The notes under the pieces: model-generated
The model's database searches: none
What the model was told of the DNA's origin: nothing
The model's input: only the letters and a program-made list of their open reading frames with translations
Assembly (NCBI GenBank): GCA_016927635.1
Contig: JAFGMJ010000249.1
Location: forward strand, 1-6,571
Origin: Actinomycetota bacterium
GTDB lineage: Bacteria > Actinomycetota > Humimicrobiia > Humimicrobiales > Humimicrobiaceae
DNA: 6,571 nt
Reading direction: 5' to 3'
Program-made: the position numbers and the translations under genes
Shown: in pieces, positions 1-6,471 of the stretch
Layout: every line of letters starts with the position of its first letter
Position numbering within the stretch: position 1 is the stretch's first letter

Positions 1-33
1 ATAAAATAAATTGTGGGAATGCAGCCTTTTTGC

Positions 34-39
34 AGAAGG
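34..39 (+). promoter_or_regulatory. Ribosome binding site of the GntR regulator
   Basis: AGAAGG lies 10 nt before ATG 50 and supports that start over TTG 11. It falls in the 3' arm of a possible small hairpin (23-29 pairing with 35-41, loop 30-34, two or three G-T pairs), which could partly mask the site. The 49 bases before the gene show no clear -35/-10 pair, so the operon promoter is probably upstream of the window. Confidence 0.55.
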
Positions 40-49
40 TTATAAAAAT

Positions 50-769
50 ATGGCAACTTATCTGGCAATAAAGAAATCTTTAATAGATTATATAAAATTA
101 AATAAACTAAAAGTCGGAGATAAGCTTCCCACTGAAAATGACCTTGCTGAAAAACTTGGTGTGGGCAGGCTAACCCTGAGAGAAGCTCTCAAAGTGCTCA
201 GGGAGGAAGGCCTTTTTTATACCGTACATGGCATTGGCACTTTTATATCAAACAATTTTGAGCAGATAAACGATACAATAGACATAAACCTTGGTATCAC
301 TGAAATGATAGCGTCGGCAGGTTATGCGCCCGGTGTAAAAATGTTTGAAAAGAAACTGGTAAAATCAAAAAAGGAAGTCACTGATGCATTGAATATACCG
401 GAAAACTCTGATGTGTTTGTATGCAAACGAATAAGGACTGCAAACGATAAGCCTGTAGTTTATTCCATAGATTATTTTGCCCCGCCGATTGTGGCAGCTT
501 TTTTAGGTAAAAATGATGAAAATATCTCTCTGTATAAATTTATTGAAGTGGATATGGGTATAAATATTGGAAACAGCATTGCGGAAATAACCCCGATAAA
601 TTGTTCTGAAGAGCTTGCTGTTAAACTTGAATATAAGAAAAGCGAGCCGCTGCTTCTTATAAAGCAGATAACTTATGATAAAAAAGGCGCACCTTTATTT
701 TTCACAAAAGAATATTTCCGTCCTGACCGTTTTAAAATATCATTAAACAGAAGGAGGATTAAGATATGA
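50..769 (+). CDS. GntR-family transcriptional regulator, HTH-UTRA type
   Basis: Probable local regulator that binds DNA and changes affinity when a small ligand, often a phosphosugar in this subfamily, binds its C-terminal domain. Seen: an N-terminal winged helix-turn-helix (about residues 1-67) with the GntR signature KLPTENDLAEKLGVGR, then LTLREALKVLREEGL and the wing GIGTFIS. A UTRA-like domain follows (about 85-232), with the familiar ANDKPVVYSIDYF and LLLIKQITYD strands. At 239 aa it has normal family length. I chose ATG 50 over an in-frame TTG at 11 because AGAAGG (34-39) is well placed for 50 and family members start just before this helix. Its last four bases overlap the next gene (ATGA), so it is co-transcribed with and probably translationally coupled to it. 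It most likely controls this operon. The ligand cannot be read from sequence; family assignment is firm. Confidence 0.93.
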   Translation: MATYLAIKKSLIDYIKLNKLKVGDKLPTENDLAEKLGVGRLTLREALKVLREEGLFYTVHGIGTFISNNFEQINDTIDINLGITEMIASAGYAPGVKMFEKKLVKSKKEVTDALNIPENSDVFVCKRIRTANDKPVVYSIDYFAPPIVAAFLGKNDENISLYKFIEVDMGINIGNSIAEITPINCSEELAVKLEYKKSEPLLLIKQITYDKKGAPLFFTKEYFRPDRFKISLNRRRIKI

Positions 770-1827
770 AAGCTTTAGTAAAATATGGCTATGGAAAAGG
801 CGAGACAGAGATTCGCGATGTTTCCGTACCGAAAATAGGTGATGATGATATACTTATTGAGGTCAAGGCTGCAGGCATTTGCGGTTCAGACATAGCTTTT
901 GATGAAGGAGGCCATGAAAACCTGTTAAATCCGCCGGTAACACTGGGACATGAATTTTCAGGGATAATTGCTAAAAAGGGTAAAAATGTCACCGAATGGG
1001 AAATCGGCGACAGGGTTGTTTCTGAAAATACCGGATATATATGCGGAAAGTGTTATGCGTGTTCAACTGCAGATTATTTAAGCTGCCCAGAAAGACTGGG
1101 TATAGGTTATGGCATGGATGGCGGATTTACAAAATATGTAAAAATACCGGGTTTAGTATTGCAGCGCATGCCACATCCTTTATTTAGAATACCTGAAGGC
1201 ATAACTTTTGAGGAAGCTGCAATCATTGACCCCTGTGCAAATGGATATAAGGCAGTAGTACAGGAATCAAGGGTATATCCTGGCGAAGATATTGCAGTTT
1301 TCGGAGTTGGCGCTCTTGGCCTTTTTTCCATACAGGCATCAAGAGTTGCAGGTGCTGCAAATATAATAGCGATTGGCCTTTCGAAAGATACTGTAAGATT
1401 TGAACTTGCGCAGAAGCTCGGCGCAACACATGTTATCATGGCTGACAAAGAAGATGTTTTAAAAAAAGTTGCAGATATTACATCCGGGGAGGGAGTAGCC
1501 CTTGTTGTTGACTGCGCGGGTGTGGCAATAGTGCTAAAACAGGCCATAGAGATAGTCAGGAACGGCGGCCAGATAGTAAAGATAGGTTATGATGCAAATC
1601 CGGTCAATTTTTCTCTTGACCCTGTTCTTGATAAAAGCATAAGCATAAAAGGCCATTTCGGTTATGATTATATATCATGGAAAAACGTAATAAAATTAAT
1701 GCAAAAAGGCCTTATTGATATGAAATCAATGATTTCTCACAGGCTGCCCCTTTCCAGGTGGCGTGAAGGTTTTGACCTTATTAAACATCAGCAATCTATA
1801 AAAGTTATACTAACACCGGAGGATTGA
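766..1827 (+). CDS. Zinc-dependent medium-chain alcohol/polyol dehydrogenase (MDR family)
   Basis: NAD(P)-dependent oxidation of a secondary alcohol or polyol to the ketone, or the reverse; cytosolic. Seen in 353 aa (usual length): catalytic-zinc residues C39 (ICGSD), H62-E63 (LGHEFSG), and D155 where sorbitol/threonine dehydrogenases usually carry Glu. The four structural-zinc cysteines are intact (C93, C96, C99, C107). The Rossmann glycine motif GVGALG is at 180-185. At the end of the second Rossmann strand the sequence reads IGLSKD, with Gly204 where NAD-preferring sorbitol dehydrogenases have Asp, so cofactor preference is open. RBS AAGGAGG (751-757) sits in the end of the regulator gene, and the start overlaps that gene's stop by 4 nt. 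Neither terminus has an amphipathic extension, so there is no sign of BMC targeting. The family is certain; the substrate is not. Sorbitol, threonine or other sugar-alcohol dehydrogenase activity are all possible. Confidence 0.93.
   Translation: MKALVKYGYGKGETEIRDVSVPKIGDDDILIEVKAAGICGSDIAFDEGGHENLLNPPVTLGHEFSGIIAKKGKNVTEWEIGDRVVSENTGYICGKCYACSTADYLSCPERLGIGYGMDGGFTKYVKIPGLVLQRMPHPLFRIPEGITFEEAAIIDPCANGYKAVVQESRVYPGEDIAVFGVGALGLFSIQASRVAGAANIIAIGLSKDTVRFELAQKLGATHVIMADKEDVLKKVADITSGEGVALVVDCAGVAIVLKQAIEIVRNGGQIVKIGYDANPVNFSLDPVLDKSISIKGHFGYDYISWKNVIKLMQKGLIDMKSMISHRLPLSRWREGFDLIKHQQSIKVILTPED
1818..1823 (+). promoter_or_regulatory. Ribosome binding site of the hydroxyacid dehydrogenase gene
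   Basis: GGAGGA lies 8 nt before ATG 1832 and inside the last codons of the Zn-dehydrogenase gene. With a 4-nt gap between the genes, this shows they are on one transcript and probably coupled. Confidence 0.75.
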
Positions 1828-1831
1828 AGCA

Positions 1832-3037
1832 ATGAAGATATTTATAACAGCAGATTTTAGCGAATCAGGCATGAAAAGGCTTACAGATGCAGGTCATGAT
1901 GTAAGCTATTGCTGCTGGGGGGCAACGCATGAAATATGCACTGAAGAACAGCTTATAGAAAATCTCAAAGGTTTTGATGTTCTTATAGTAGGCTATGAGC
2001 CTGTAACCGAAAAAGTGCTCAAAAGCACTGACTTGAAAATAATCTGCTCAATAAGAGGGGGTCCCAGGGCAAATATTGATGTGGACCTTGCGACTTCTAT
2101 GAAAATACCGATAATTTACACTCTTGGGCGTGAGGCAATACCTGTTGCTGATTTTACAATGGGCCAGATAATCTGCCTTGTCAGGCAGATAGTCAAAACT
2201 GACAAAGAACTTCGTTCAGGCAAGTTTACTGCCCCGGCTGCGTCATACGGCAGCGACAAGGATGTTATATGGGATATGAGCCTTGAAGGACCATGGGAAT
2301 CCAGAAAGGGAATAGAGCTTACAGGAAAAATTTTAGGGCTTATCGGTTTTGGTACTGTCGGACAAGAAGTTGCAAAAAGAGCCGCCGCATTCGGCATGAA
2401 AGTAATTGCTTACGATCCGTACCAGAAAGATGCCGCATTTATAAATCTAAGGGTAGAAAAAGTCAGCCTTGAAGACCTCTGCAAAAGATCTGATGTAATA
2501 TCTATACATGCAAGAGGGACAGACCAGAATAAAGGCATGATAGGCCAGCAAGAATTTGCTTTGATGAAAAATGGTGTGTATGTGATAAATAATGCAAGGG
2601 CTGTAATAATAGACGAGACAAGTTTCAGGGAAGCAGTATATTCGGGCAAGGTGGCAGGCGCAGCTCTTGATGTCTTTCACCAGGAGCCGGTAAAAGCAGA
2701 TGACCCGTTTTTAAAAATGGATAATATTGTGGTAACACCACATATCGCAGGAGCAGGCCTTGAAGTAGTTTACAGGCATTCTGACATGATATGCGATGAC
2801 CTTTTTTCCCTTTTGAAAGGCGAGATGCCAAAGGCGATCATTAACCCTGAGACTGTTGATGACTTCAGCAGGTTTAAAAACCTTGCTATGGCTACTCCGG
2901 CAGGCAGGGGGCAAATAATTGCGTGCAGTATGGTCGAACAAATGGGCTCCGGCCAGGCCGAGGACTCTGAACTTATTAATAAAATATCGGAAGAAGTTAT
3001 AAGGCAGATAAAACTTAAAATATCTGAAAGCCGGTAG
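1832..3037 (+). CDS. D-2-hydroxyacid dehydrogenase (phosphoglycerate dehydrogenase-like) with C-terminal BMC-targeting-like tail
   Basis: Interconverts a 2-hydroxyacid and its 2-oxoacid with NAD(H). Seen in 401 aa: substrate-loop motif SIRGGPRANID (73-83), the conserved GREAIPVADFTMG helix (99-111), NAD motif GFGTVG (172-177) with D195 ending the second strand (NAD preference), and the catalytic set R256 (NNAR), E285 (HQEP) and H304 (TPHIAG). The catalytic fold ends near NPETV (338-342), where most relatives stop. Here about 59 residues follow: a small-residue-rich linker (about 343-378) and a predicted amphipathic helix from S379 to I397. That tail resembles BMC encapsulation peptides, and a BMC-H shell gene comes next. 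I infer that this enzyme is lumen cargo, possibly also recycling NAD(H). The substrate is unknown; a phosphorylated or sugar-derived hydroxyacid fits the neighbours. Family is certain, encapsulation probable. Confidence 0.92.
   Translation: MKIFITADFSESGMKRLTDAGHDVSYCCWGATHEICTEEQLIENLKGFDVLIVGYEPVTEKVLKSTDLKIICSIRGGPRANIDVDLATSMKIPIIYTLGREAIPVADFTMGQIICLVRQIVKTDKELRSGKFTAPAASYGSDKDVIWDMSLEGPWESRKGIELTGKILGLIGFGTVGQEVAKRAAAFGMKVIAYDPYQKDAAFINLRVEKVSLEDLCKRSDVISIHARGTDQNKGMIGQQEFALMKNGVYVINNARAVIIDETSFREAVYSGKVAGAALDVFHQEPVKADDPFLKMDNIVVTPHIAGAGLEVVYRHSDMICDDLFSLLKGEMPKAIINPETVDDFSRFKNLAMATPAGRGQIIACSMVEQMGSGQAEDSELINKISEEVIRQIKLKISESR
2966..3025 (+). other. Putative C-terminal encapsulation peptide of the hydroxyacid dehydrogenase
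   Basis: Codes for residues 379-398, core SELINKISEEVIRQIKLKI. Hydrophobic residues L381, I382, I385, V389, I390, I393 and I397 fall on one helical face and charged or polar residues (K384, E387, E388, R391, Q392) on the other. A linker containing GSGQAED comes before it. Known encapsulation peptides of BMC cargo (for example those of Pdu enzymes) are short amphipathic helices of this length joined by a flexible linker. The helix is predicted by eye only. Confidence 0.7.
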
Positions 3038-3096
3038 AATAATACAAAGCATTAAAAACATTTGTTTCAAAAATATATATAACAGAAAGGTAATAT
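3038..3096 (+). other. AT-rich spacer with ribosome binding site before the BMC-H gene
   Basis: A 59-nt AT-rich gap in an operon whose first joins are -4 and +4 nt. It ends in AGAAAGG (3084-3090), 6 nt before ATG 3097, a good site for a shell protein that is needed in high copy. A short dyad, AAACA-TT-TGTTT (3056-3067), is present but may be chance. There is no GC-rich hairpin and T-run, so no terminator. Confidence 0.4.
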
Positions 3097-3360
3097 ATGC
3101 AGGAAGCGTTAGGATTAATTGAAACCAAGGGTCTTATAGCAATGATTGAAGCAGCAGACCAGATGTTAAAGGCCGCTGATGTTCATCTTTTAAGAAAAGA
3201 GAGAATAGGCGGCGGCTATATGACAGTTATTGTAAAAGGCGAAGTTGCCGCTGTAAAAGCTGCTGTTGAAGTAGGCGCGGCAGCCGCTAAACGTGTTGGG
3301 GAACTTTTTGCAATTCATGTCATTCCCAGGCCTCACGAAGAGCTTGAAAGTGTTATCTGA
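3097..3360 (+). CDS. Bacterial microcompartment hexameric shell protein (BMC-H; PduA/EutM/CcmK family)
   Basis: Structural protein whose hexamers tile the facets of a BMC shell; the central pore passes small metabolites. Seen in 87 aa, a single BMC domain with no extension: N-terminal [12 protein letters not shown], the tile-edge lysine at K25 (MLKAADV), the pore loop RIGGG (36-40), strand [26 protein letters not shown], and the C-terminal [10 protein letters not shown] whose R78 is the conserved interface arginine. The pore residue is Gly39, as I recall for EutM, rather than the Ser of PduA, which suggests a slightly wider, neutral pore. It lies between the two genes whose products carry encapsulation-peptide-like tails. 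One BMC-H alone cannot close a shell, so BMC-P (vertex) and probably BMC-T genes should lie elsewhere. Family call is very secure. Confidence 0.98.
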   Translation: MQEALGLIETKGLIAMIEAADQMLKAADVHLLRKERIGGGYMTVIVKGEVAAVKAAVEVGAAAAKRVGELFAIHVIPRPHEELESVI

Positions 3361-3428
3361 TGTATTTTATGCATTTAAATTATTAGTTTTTTTAAATTTA
3401 GTTTGATTTTAGAAAGGAATTGAAAAGA
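3361..3428 (+). other. AT-rich spacer with ribosome binding site that sets the aldolase start
   Basis: A 68-nt very AT-rich gap. AGAAAGGA (3411-3418) lies 10 nt before ATG 3429 but only 1 nt before the in-frame TTG at 3420, so ATG 3429 is the start. A TAAATT/AATTTA pairing around a T-run could form only a weak AU stem. I do not call it a terminator. Confidence 0.5.
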
Positions 3429-4373
3429 ATGCCTATTACAAGTACCCTGGATATTTTAAAAGATGCAAGGGAGCGCAGGTACGGAGTGGGGGCCTATAAT
3501 GTTTTAAGTCTTGACCAGGCAGCAGCAATAATACGGTTAAGCGACAGCCTTGAGGCTCCGGTTCTTGTAACGGTCCCTGCAGTGCTTGAAAAATATGTTA
3601 ATTTTTCTGACCTGGGAGCAATAACAAGATCTGTTGCGCAAAAATGCTCCATTCCTGTGGGCCTGCATTTAAGCCACGGAAAAGATATAGCGACTATGCA
3701 AAGGTGCATAGACGCAGGATTTACATCTGTTATGATTGATGGCTCTGCACTGCCTTTTGACCAGAATGTAAGCCTTACAAGGGAGGCTGCAGATCTATGC
3801 CACAGGCATGGAGTAGCATGTGAAGGTGAACTTGGAGCAGTCGGCAGCGCTACCGGTGAAGTTAAAAGTACTATGACCGATCCTGATGAGGCCCGAAGAT
3901 ATGTGGAGCAGACAAATATTGACATATTTGCAGTTTCAATTGGAAATGCGCATGGTTTTTATAAAGGAATCCCTAAGCTTGATTTTGAACGATTTAACCA
4001 GATAAAAACAGCTCTTTTTTCCAAACCTGATGTATTTTTTACGCTGCACGGAGGTACAGGCATATCGCCCCAAGACCTGAAAAAGCTTATTGAGCAAGGT
4101 TGCCCAAAAATATGCATCTATACAGAAATGTGCGGAGCAGGCAAGGAAAAGGCATTTGATTATCTTGCAAGGCATCCTGAATATGGCGGAACGACAGATG
4201 TGCCTGAATTGTTTAAAGCAATATTGGACGGTTTTCTTGATGTGGTTAAATTTGATATAGATGTATTCGGTTCCGCGCAAAAAGCAAAGTGCTCAGTAGT
4301 GCCGGGCATTAATATAAATTCTTCAATGATAGAAGATATTGTAAAAAGCGTCATTAATAAAATCAGCAAATAA
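3429..4373 (+). CDS. Divergent class II (zinc) aldolase, GatY/KbaY/FbaA family, with C-terminal BMC-targeting-like tail
   Basis: TIM-barrel family that reversibly cleaves ketose phosphates to dihydroxyacetone phosphate and an aldehyde. Seen in 314 aa: start region DARERRYGVGAYNV, zinc ligands H83 (LHLSHG), H175 (SIGNAHGFYKG) and H207 (LHGGTGIS), and Glu132/Glu134 in CEGELG. Three conserved spots differ. Ser82 replaces the catalytic Asp of the usual LDH motif. The usual QVSEGA-type phosphate loop reads VTVPAVLEKY (47-56). The usual KIN-x-x-T segment reads KICIYTE (227-233). Zinc binding is therefore kept while acid catalysis and phosphate binding look changed. The normal family end FGSAQKA is at 280-286. 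A further 28 residues form a linker and an amphipathic helix (298-314), suggesting encapsulation. It follows the BMC-H gene. It may be an aldolase of altered specificity or a related lyase. Fold sure, reaction unsure. Confidence 0.88.
   Translation: MPITSTLDILKDARERRYGVGAYNVLSLDQAAAIIRLSDSLEAPVLVTVPAVLEKYVNFSDLGAITRSVAQKCSIPVGLHLSHGKDIATMQRCIDAGFTSVMIDGSALPFDQNVSLTREAADLCHRHGVACEGELGAVGSATGEVKSTMTDPDEARRYVEQTNIDIFAVSIGNAHGFYKGIPKLDFERFNQIKTALFSKPDVFFTLHGGTGISPQDLKKLIEQGCPKICIYTEMCGAGKEKAFDYLARHPEYGGTTDVPELFKAILDGFLDVVKFDIDVFGSAQKAKCSVVPGININSSMIEDIVKSVINKISK
4320..4370 (+). other. Putative C-terminal encapsulation peptide of the class II aldolase
   Basis: Codes for residues 298-314, SSMIEDIVKSVINKISK. 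M300, I301, I304, V305, V308, I309 and I312 form one hydrophobic stripe, with E302, D303, K306, N310 and K311 mainly opposite. It follows a Pro/Gly/Asn-containing linker after the family's usual FGSAQKA ending. Spacing matches the tail of the hydroxyacid dehydrogenase two genes upstream. The helix is predicted by eye only. Confidence 0.72.
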
Positions 4374-4404
4374 TCAATATCAATTAAAATAAAGAGGTAG
4401 GAAA

Positions 4405-5127
4405 ATGAAAGTACTGGCATTTGGCGCACATCCTGATGATGTTGAGTTCCAGATCGGCGGAACGCTTGCAAAATATGCAAATCAGGGTCATGAAGTCTAT
4501 ATTGCAGTGGCCACTGACGGCTGTATAGGTTCATACCGCCATACAAAAGAGGAAATTGCGCAAATAAGGCATAAAGAAGCCCAGAATGCTGCCGAACTTA
4601 TTGGAGCAAAGCTGATATGGATGGGTTTTGAGGACGAATTTTTATTTGACAACAGGGAGTCCAGGCTTAAATTTATTGATGTTATAAGGTCAGTAAGGCC
4701 AGACGTGATGTTTTCCCATGAGCCATACAATGATTATAACCAGGATCACGACATAACCGGTTATCTTGTTTTCACAGCAAGGATATTAAGCTCGGTAAAG
4801 CTTATTGAGACTGAGCATGAAGTATGCGCAAAAGTACCCGCTTTGTTTTATTACACGACTCTGGGCATTATAAATTTTGTTCCGGAGTACTATGTGGATA
4901 TAACTGACACTTTTGAGACAAAGAAGCAAATGTTTCTCTGTCATGAAAGCCAGCACGGAGACTGGTGCAGGGATGCTTTTGGAGTCTCATATCTGGAAAT
5001 GAGTGAAAACGAATCAAGACTGCTGGCAACCCAGGCAGGTACCCCTGGCTGCAGCTATGCTGAAGGCTTTAAAATATGCAAGGGATGGCCAACTATTGCA
5101 GGCGCATACAAGCTTCTTCCGCAATAA
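4405..5127 (+). CDS. PIG-L/LmbE-family zinc deacetylase
   Basis: Zinc hydrolase family that removes acetyl (or related acyl) groups from N-acetylated sugars and amino-sugar conjugates, as MshB and BshB do. Seen in 240 aa (usual length): AHPDDVE (8-14), giving zinc ligands H9 and D12 and the catalytic base D11, and the distal motif DYNQDHDITG with H115 as third zinc ligand. It ends with YAEGFKICKGW and KLLP, typical of complete members, so it is not truncated. Start ATG 4405 has AGAGG (4393-4397) 7 nt upstream and lies 31 nt after the aldolase gene. No signal peptide or amphipathic tail is visible, so cytosolic action is likely. Next to a sugar-type aldolase and a UTRA regulator it may release an amino sugar for the pathway. 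A bacillithiol- or mycothiol-type role is possible, but no partner genes are seen here. Family certain, substrate unknown. Confidence 0.92.
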   Translation: MKVLAFGAHPDDVEFQIGGTLAKYANQGHEVYIAVATDGCIGSYRHTKEEIAQIRHKEAQNAAELIGAKLIWMGFEDEFLFDNRESRLKFIDVIRSVRPDVMFSHEPYNDYNQDHDITGYLVFTARILSSVKLIETEHEVCAKVPALFYYTTLGIINFVPEYYVDITDTFETKKQMFLCHESQHGDWCRDAFGVSYLEMSENESRLLATQAGTPGCSYAEGFKICKGWPTIAGAYKLLPQ

Positions 5128-5268
5128 AATTACTGCATTGTTAAAATTTTATGCATATTATTCCAGCCTTAAAGAGCATTTGCTGCAAGCAGGCAATATG
5201 AGTGATTTTAAATATAAAGACAAACATAAAAGTAAAAATTCTGCCTGGATGGTAAAAATATTTAAAAA
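5128..5268 (+). other. 141-nt spacer before the thiolase gene, with possible micro-ORF (5198-5272)
   Basis: The longest gap in the window, AT-rich, without a recognisable promoter, terminator or RNA. One frame is open throughout. Its ATG at 5198 would give a 24-residue basic peptide (MSDFKYKDKHK...MVKIFKK) whose TGA overlaps the thiolase ATG (ATGA, 5269-5272). The thiolase has no good ribosome binding site (only GGATGG at 5247-5252, 16 nt away), so coupling from an upstream reading frame is possible. The micro-ORF itself lacks a clear ribosome binding site. It could also be the decayed end of a lost gene. Weak evidence. Confidence 0.25.
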
Positions 5269-6471
5269 ATGAAGCAAATAAAAAAAACATATATAGTGAG
5301 CGCTTTGAGAACGGCTATAGGTAATCTTGGCGGAACGCTTAAAGGGCATTCTGCAGTAGAGCTTGGCTCGACAGTTATAAAGGAAATTGTAAAAAGAAAC
5401 AGGCTTGAGAATGTTATTTTAAGCGGAGCTATAATCGGCCATGTCCTCCAGGCAGGCGCAGGCCAGAATACGGCAAGGCAATGTGTAATAGGCGCAAAAC
5501 TTTCAGACAATATACCCTGTTTTACTGTAAATAAAGTATGCGGTTCTTCAATGAAAGCAGTGGAGATAGCTCACAGATACATACAGTCAGGCTGCGCCAG
5601 TCTCTATTTAGCCGGCGGCATAGAAAGCATGTCAAACAGCCCTTATCTTTCAAAAAGTACAAGATGGGGCTCAAAACTTGGCAACGCAGAGCTTACTGAT
5701 GAAATGATAATTGACGGTCTGTGGTGCCCATATAATAACAAGCACATGGGCCATATAATGGAAATTAAGGCTGCCGAGTCTAAAATTTCCAGGCAGGAGC
5801 AGGATCAATTCAGTTTTGAGAGCAACAGTAAAGCCTCAGGCGCAATAAAAGCGGGCCGGTTTAAAGAAGAGATAGTTCCCGTTTTTGTTTCCGGCAAAAA
5901 AGGCGTAACAGTATTTGATAAAGATGAAAGGCCAAGAGAAGATACTTCCATTGAAAAACTTGCATCGCTTAAACCGGCTTTTGCAAAAGACGGAACAATT
6001 ACTGCAGGCAATTCCTCCGGCATTAATGACGGAGCAGCAATGCTGCTGCTGGCCTCCGAGGAAGCATTAAAAAAATATGCTCTTACGCCCCTTGCTGAAA
6101 TAATAGCCACTTCTGAGGTAAGCATGGCTCCAGAGGATTTTGGCATTGCACCGGTAGAGGCAATAAGAAATGTCCTTTTGTATTCCGGGCTTGGGTTAAA
6201 AAATATAGGACTATTTGAGCTAAATGAAGCGTTTGCCTGTCAGAGTTTATGCGTACTTAAGCAAACAGGCATAGATGGCAGCATACTTAATGTCAATGGG
6301 GGCGCAATTGCTCTTGGCCATCCTATTGGCGCAAGCGGAGCAAGGATAATAGTCACTTTGCTTCATGAAATGTTAAAGCGAAAGATTTCCCTGGGGCTTG
6401 CCTCGCTTTGCATAGGTTCCGGGGAGGCAATGGCTGTAATAATAAAAAATATTACCGGAGGCGTTAATTGA
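5269..6471 (+). CDS. Thiolase (acetyl-CoA acetyltransferase family)
   Basis: Condenses two acyl-CoAs (typically to acetoacetyl-CoA) or cleaves 3-oxoacyl-CoA. Seen in 400 aa (usual length): N-terminal [11 protein letters not shown], nucleophile C91 in [15 protein letters not shown] (N319), H351 in [12 protein letters not shown], and second catalytic C381 in SLCIGSG, so the catalytic set is complete. Differences: the last motif reads CIGSGEA where CIGGG is usual, and the mid-region [11 protein letters not shown] differs from the common MGITAENVAE, hinting at a distinct acyl preference. ATG 5269 is the first possible start, since TAA at 5263-5265 is in frame just upstream; its ribosome binding site is poor. 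The stop overlaps the following SDR start. Thiolase plus SDR is the pair used to make 3-hydroxybutyryl-CoA in polyhydroxybutyrate and related routes, which is inference here. No targeting tail is visible. Confidence 0.95.
   Translation: MKQIKKTYIVSALRTAIGNLGGTLKGHSAVELGSTVIKEIVKRNRLENVILSGAIIGHVLQAGAGQNTARQCVIGAKLSDNIPCFTVNKVCGSSMKAVEIAHRYIQSGCASLYLAGGIESMSNSPYLSKSTRWGSKLGNAELTDEMIIDGLWCPYNNKHMGHIMEIKAAESKISRQEQDQFSFESNSKASGAIKAGRFKEEIVPVFVSGKKGVTVFDKDERPREDTSIEKLASLKPAFAKDGTITAGNSSGINDGAAMLLLASEEALKKYALTPLAEIIATSEVSMAPEDFGIAPVEAIRNVLLYSGLGLKNIGLFELNEAFACQSLCVLKQTGIDGSILNVNGGAIALGHPIGASGARIIVTLLHEMLKRKISLGLASLCIGSGEAMAVIIKNITGGVN
6457..6461 (+). promoter_or_regulatory. Ribosome binding site supporting the TTG start of the SDR gene
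   Basis: GGAGG lies 6 nt before TTG 6468, within the last codons of the thiolase gene. No ATG is close by in the right frame, and the SDR N-terminus reads correctly from this TTG. Confidence 0.7.

Noticed and set aside
11..49. TTG 11 as start of the GntR regulator, adding 13 residues
   Set aside because: AGAAGG fits ATG 50, and GntR proteins usually begin right before the first helix; the extra residues look like leader sequence.
1107..1547. Antisense open frame across the Zn-dehydrogenase gene
   Set aside because: It lies entirely inside a gene with all catalytic motifs, has no family resemblance and is rich in Ser/Thr/Pro/Ala as expected from reading the opposite strand.
3056..3067. Dyad AAACA-TT-TGTTT before the BMC-H gene as a GntR operator
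   Set aside because: Five-base AT-only-like arms are common by chance in such AT-rich DNA, and no second copy was seen before the regulator gene.
2711..3070. Antisense open frame over the end of the hydroxyacid dehydrogenase gene
   Set aside because: It covers the conserved H304 region and the tail of the sense gene, and its translation shows no recognisable domain.
3370..3405. Possible terminator after the BMC-H gene (T-run with TAAATT/AATTTA pairing)
   Set aside because: The stem would be all A-U and weak, with the T-run in the loop rather than after the stem.
3420..3428. TTG 3420 as start of the aldolase
   Set aside because: The ribosome binding site AGAAAGGA ends 1 nt before it, too close; ATG 3429 has the right spacing.
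3494..3925. Antisense open frame inside the aldolase gene
   Set aside because: The sense strand encodes the zinc-binding aldolase barrel, and the reverse product matches no family I recognise.
5003..5127. Extension of the spacer micro-ORF back into the PIG-L gene from ATG 5003
   Set aside because: This part overlaps the conserved end of a complete PIG-L protein, and no ribosome binding site supports a start at 5003.
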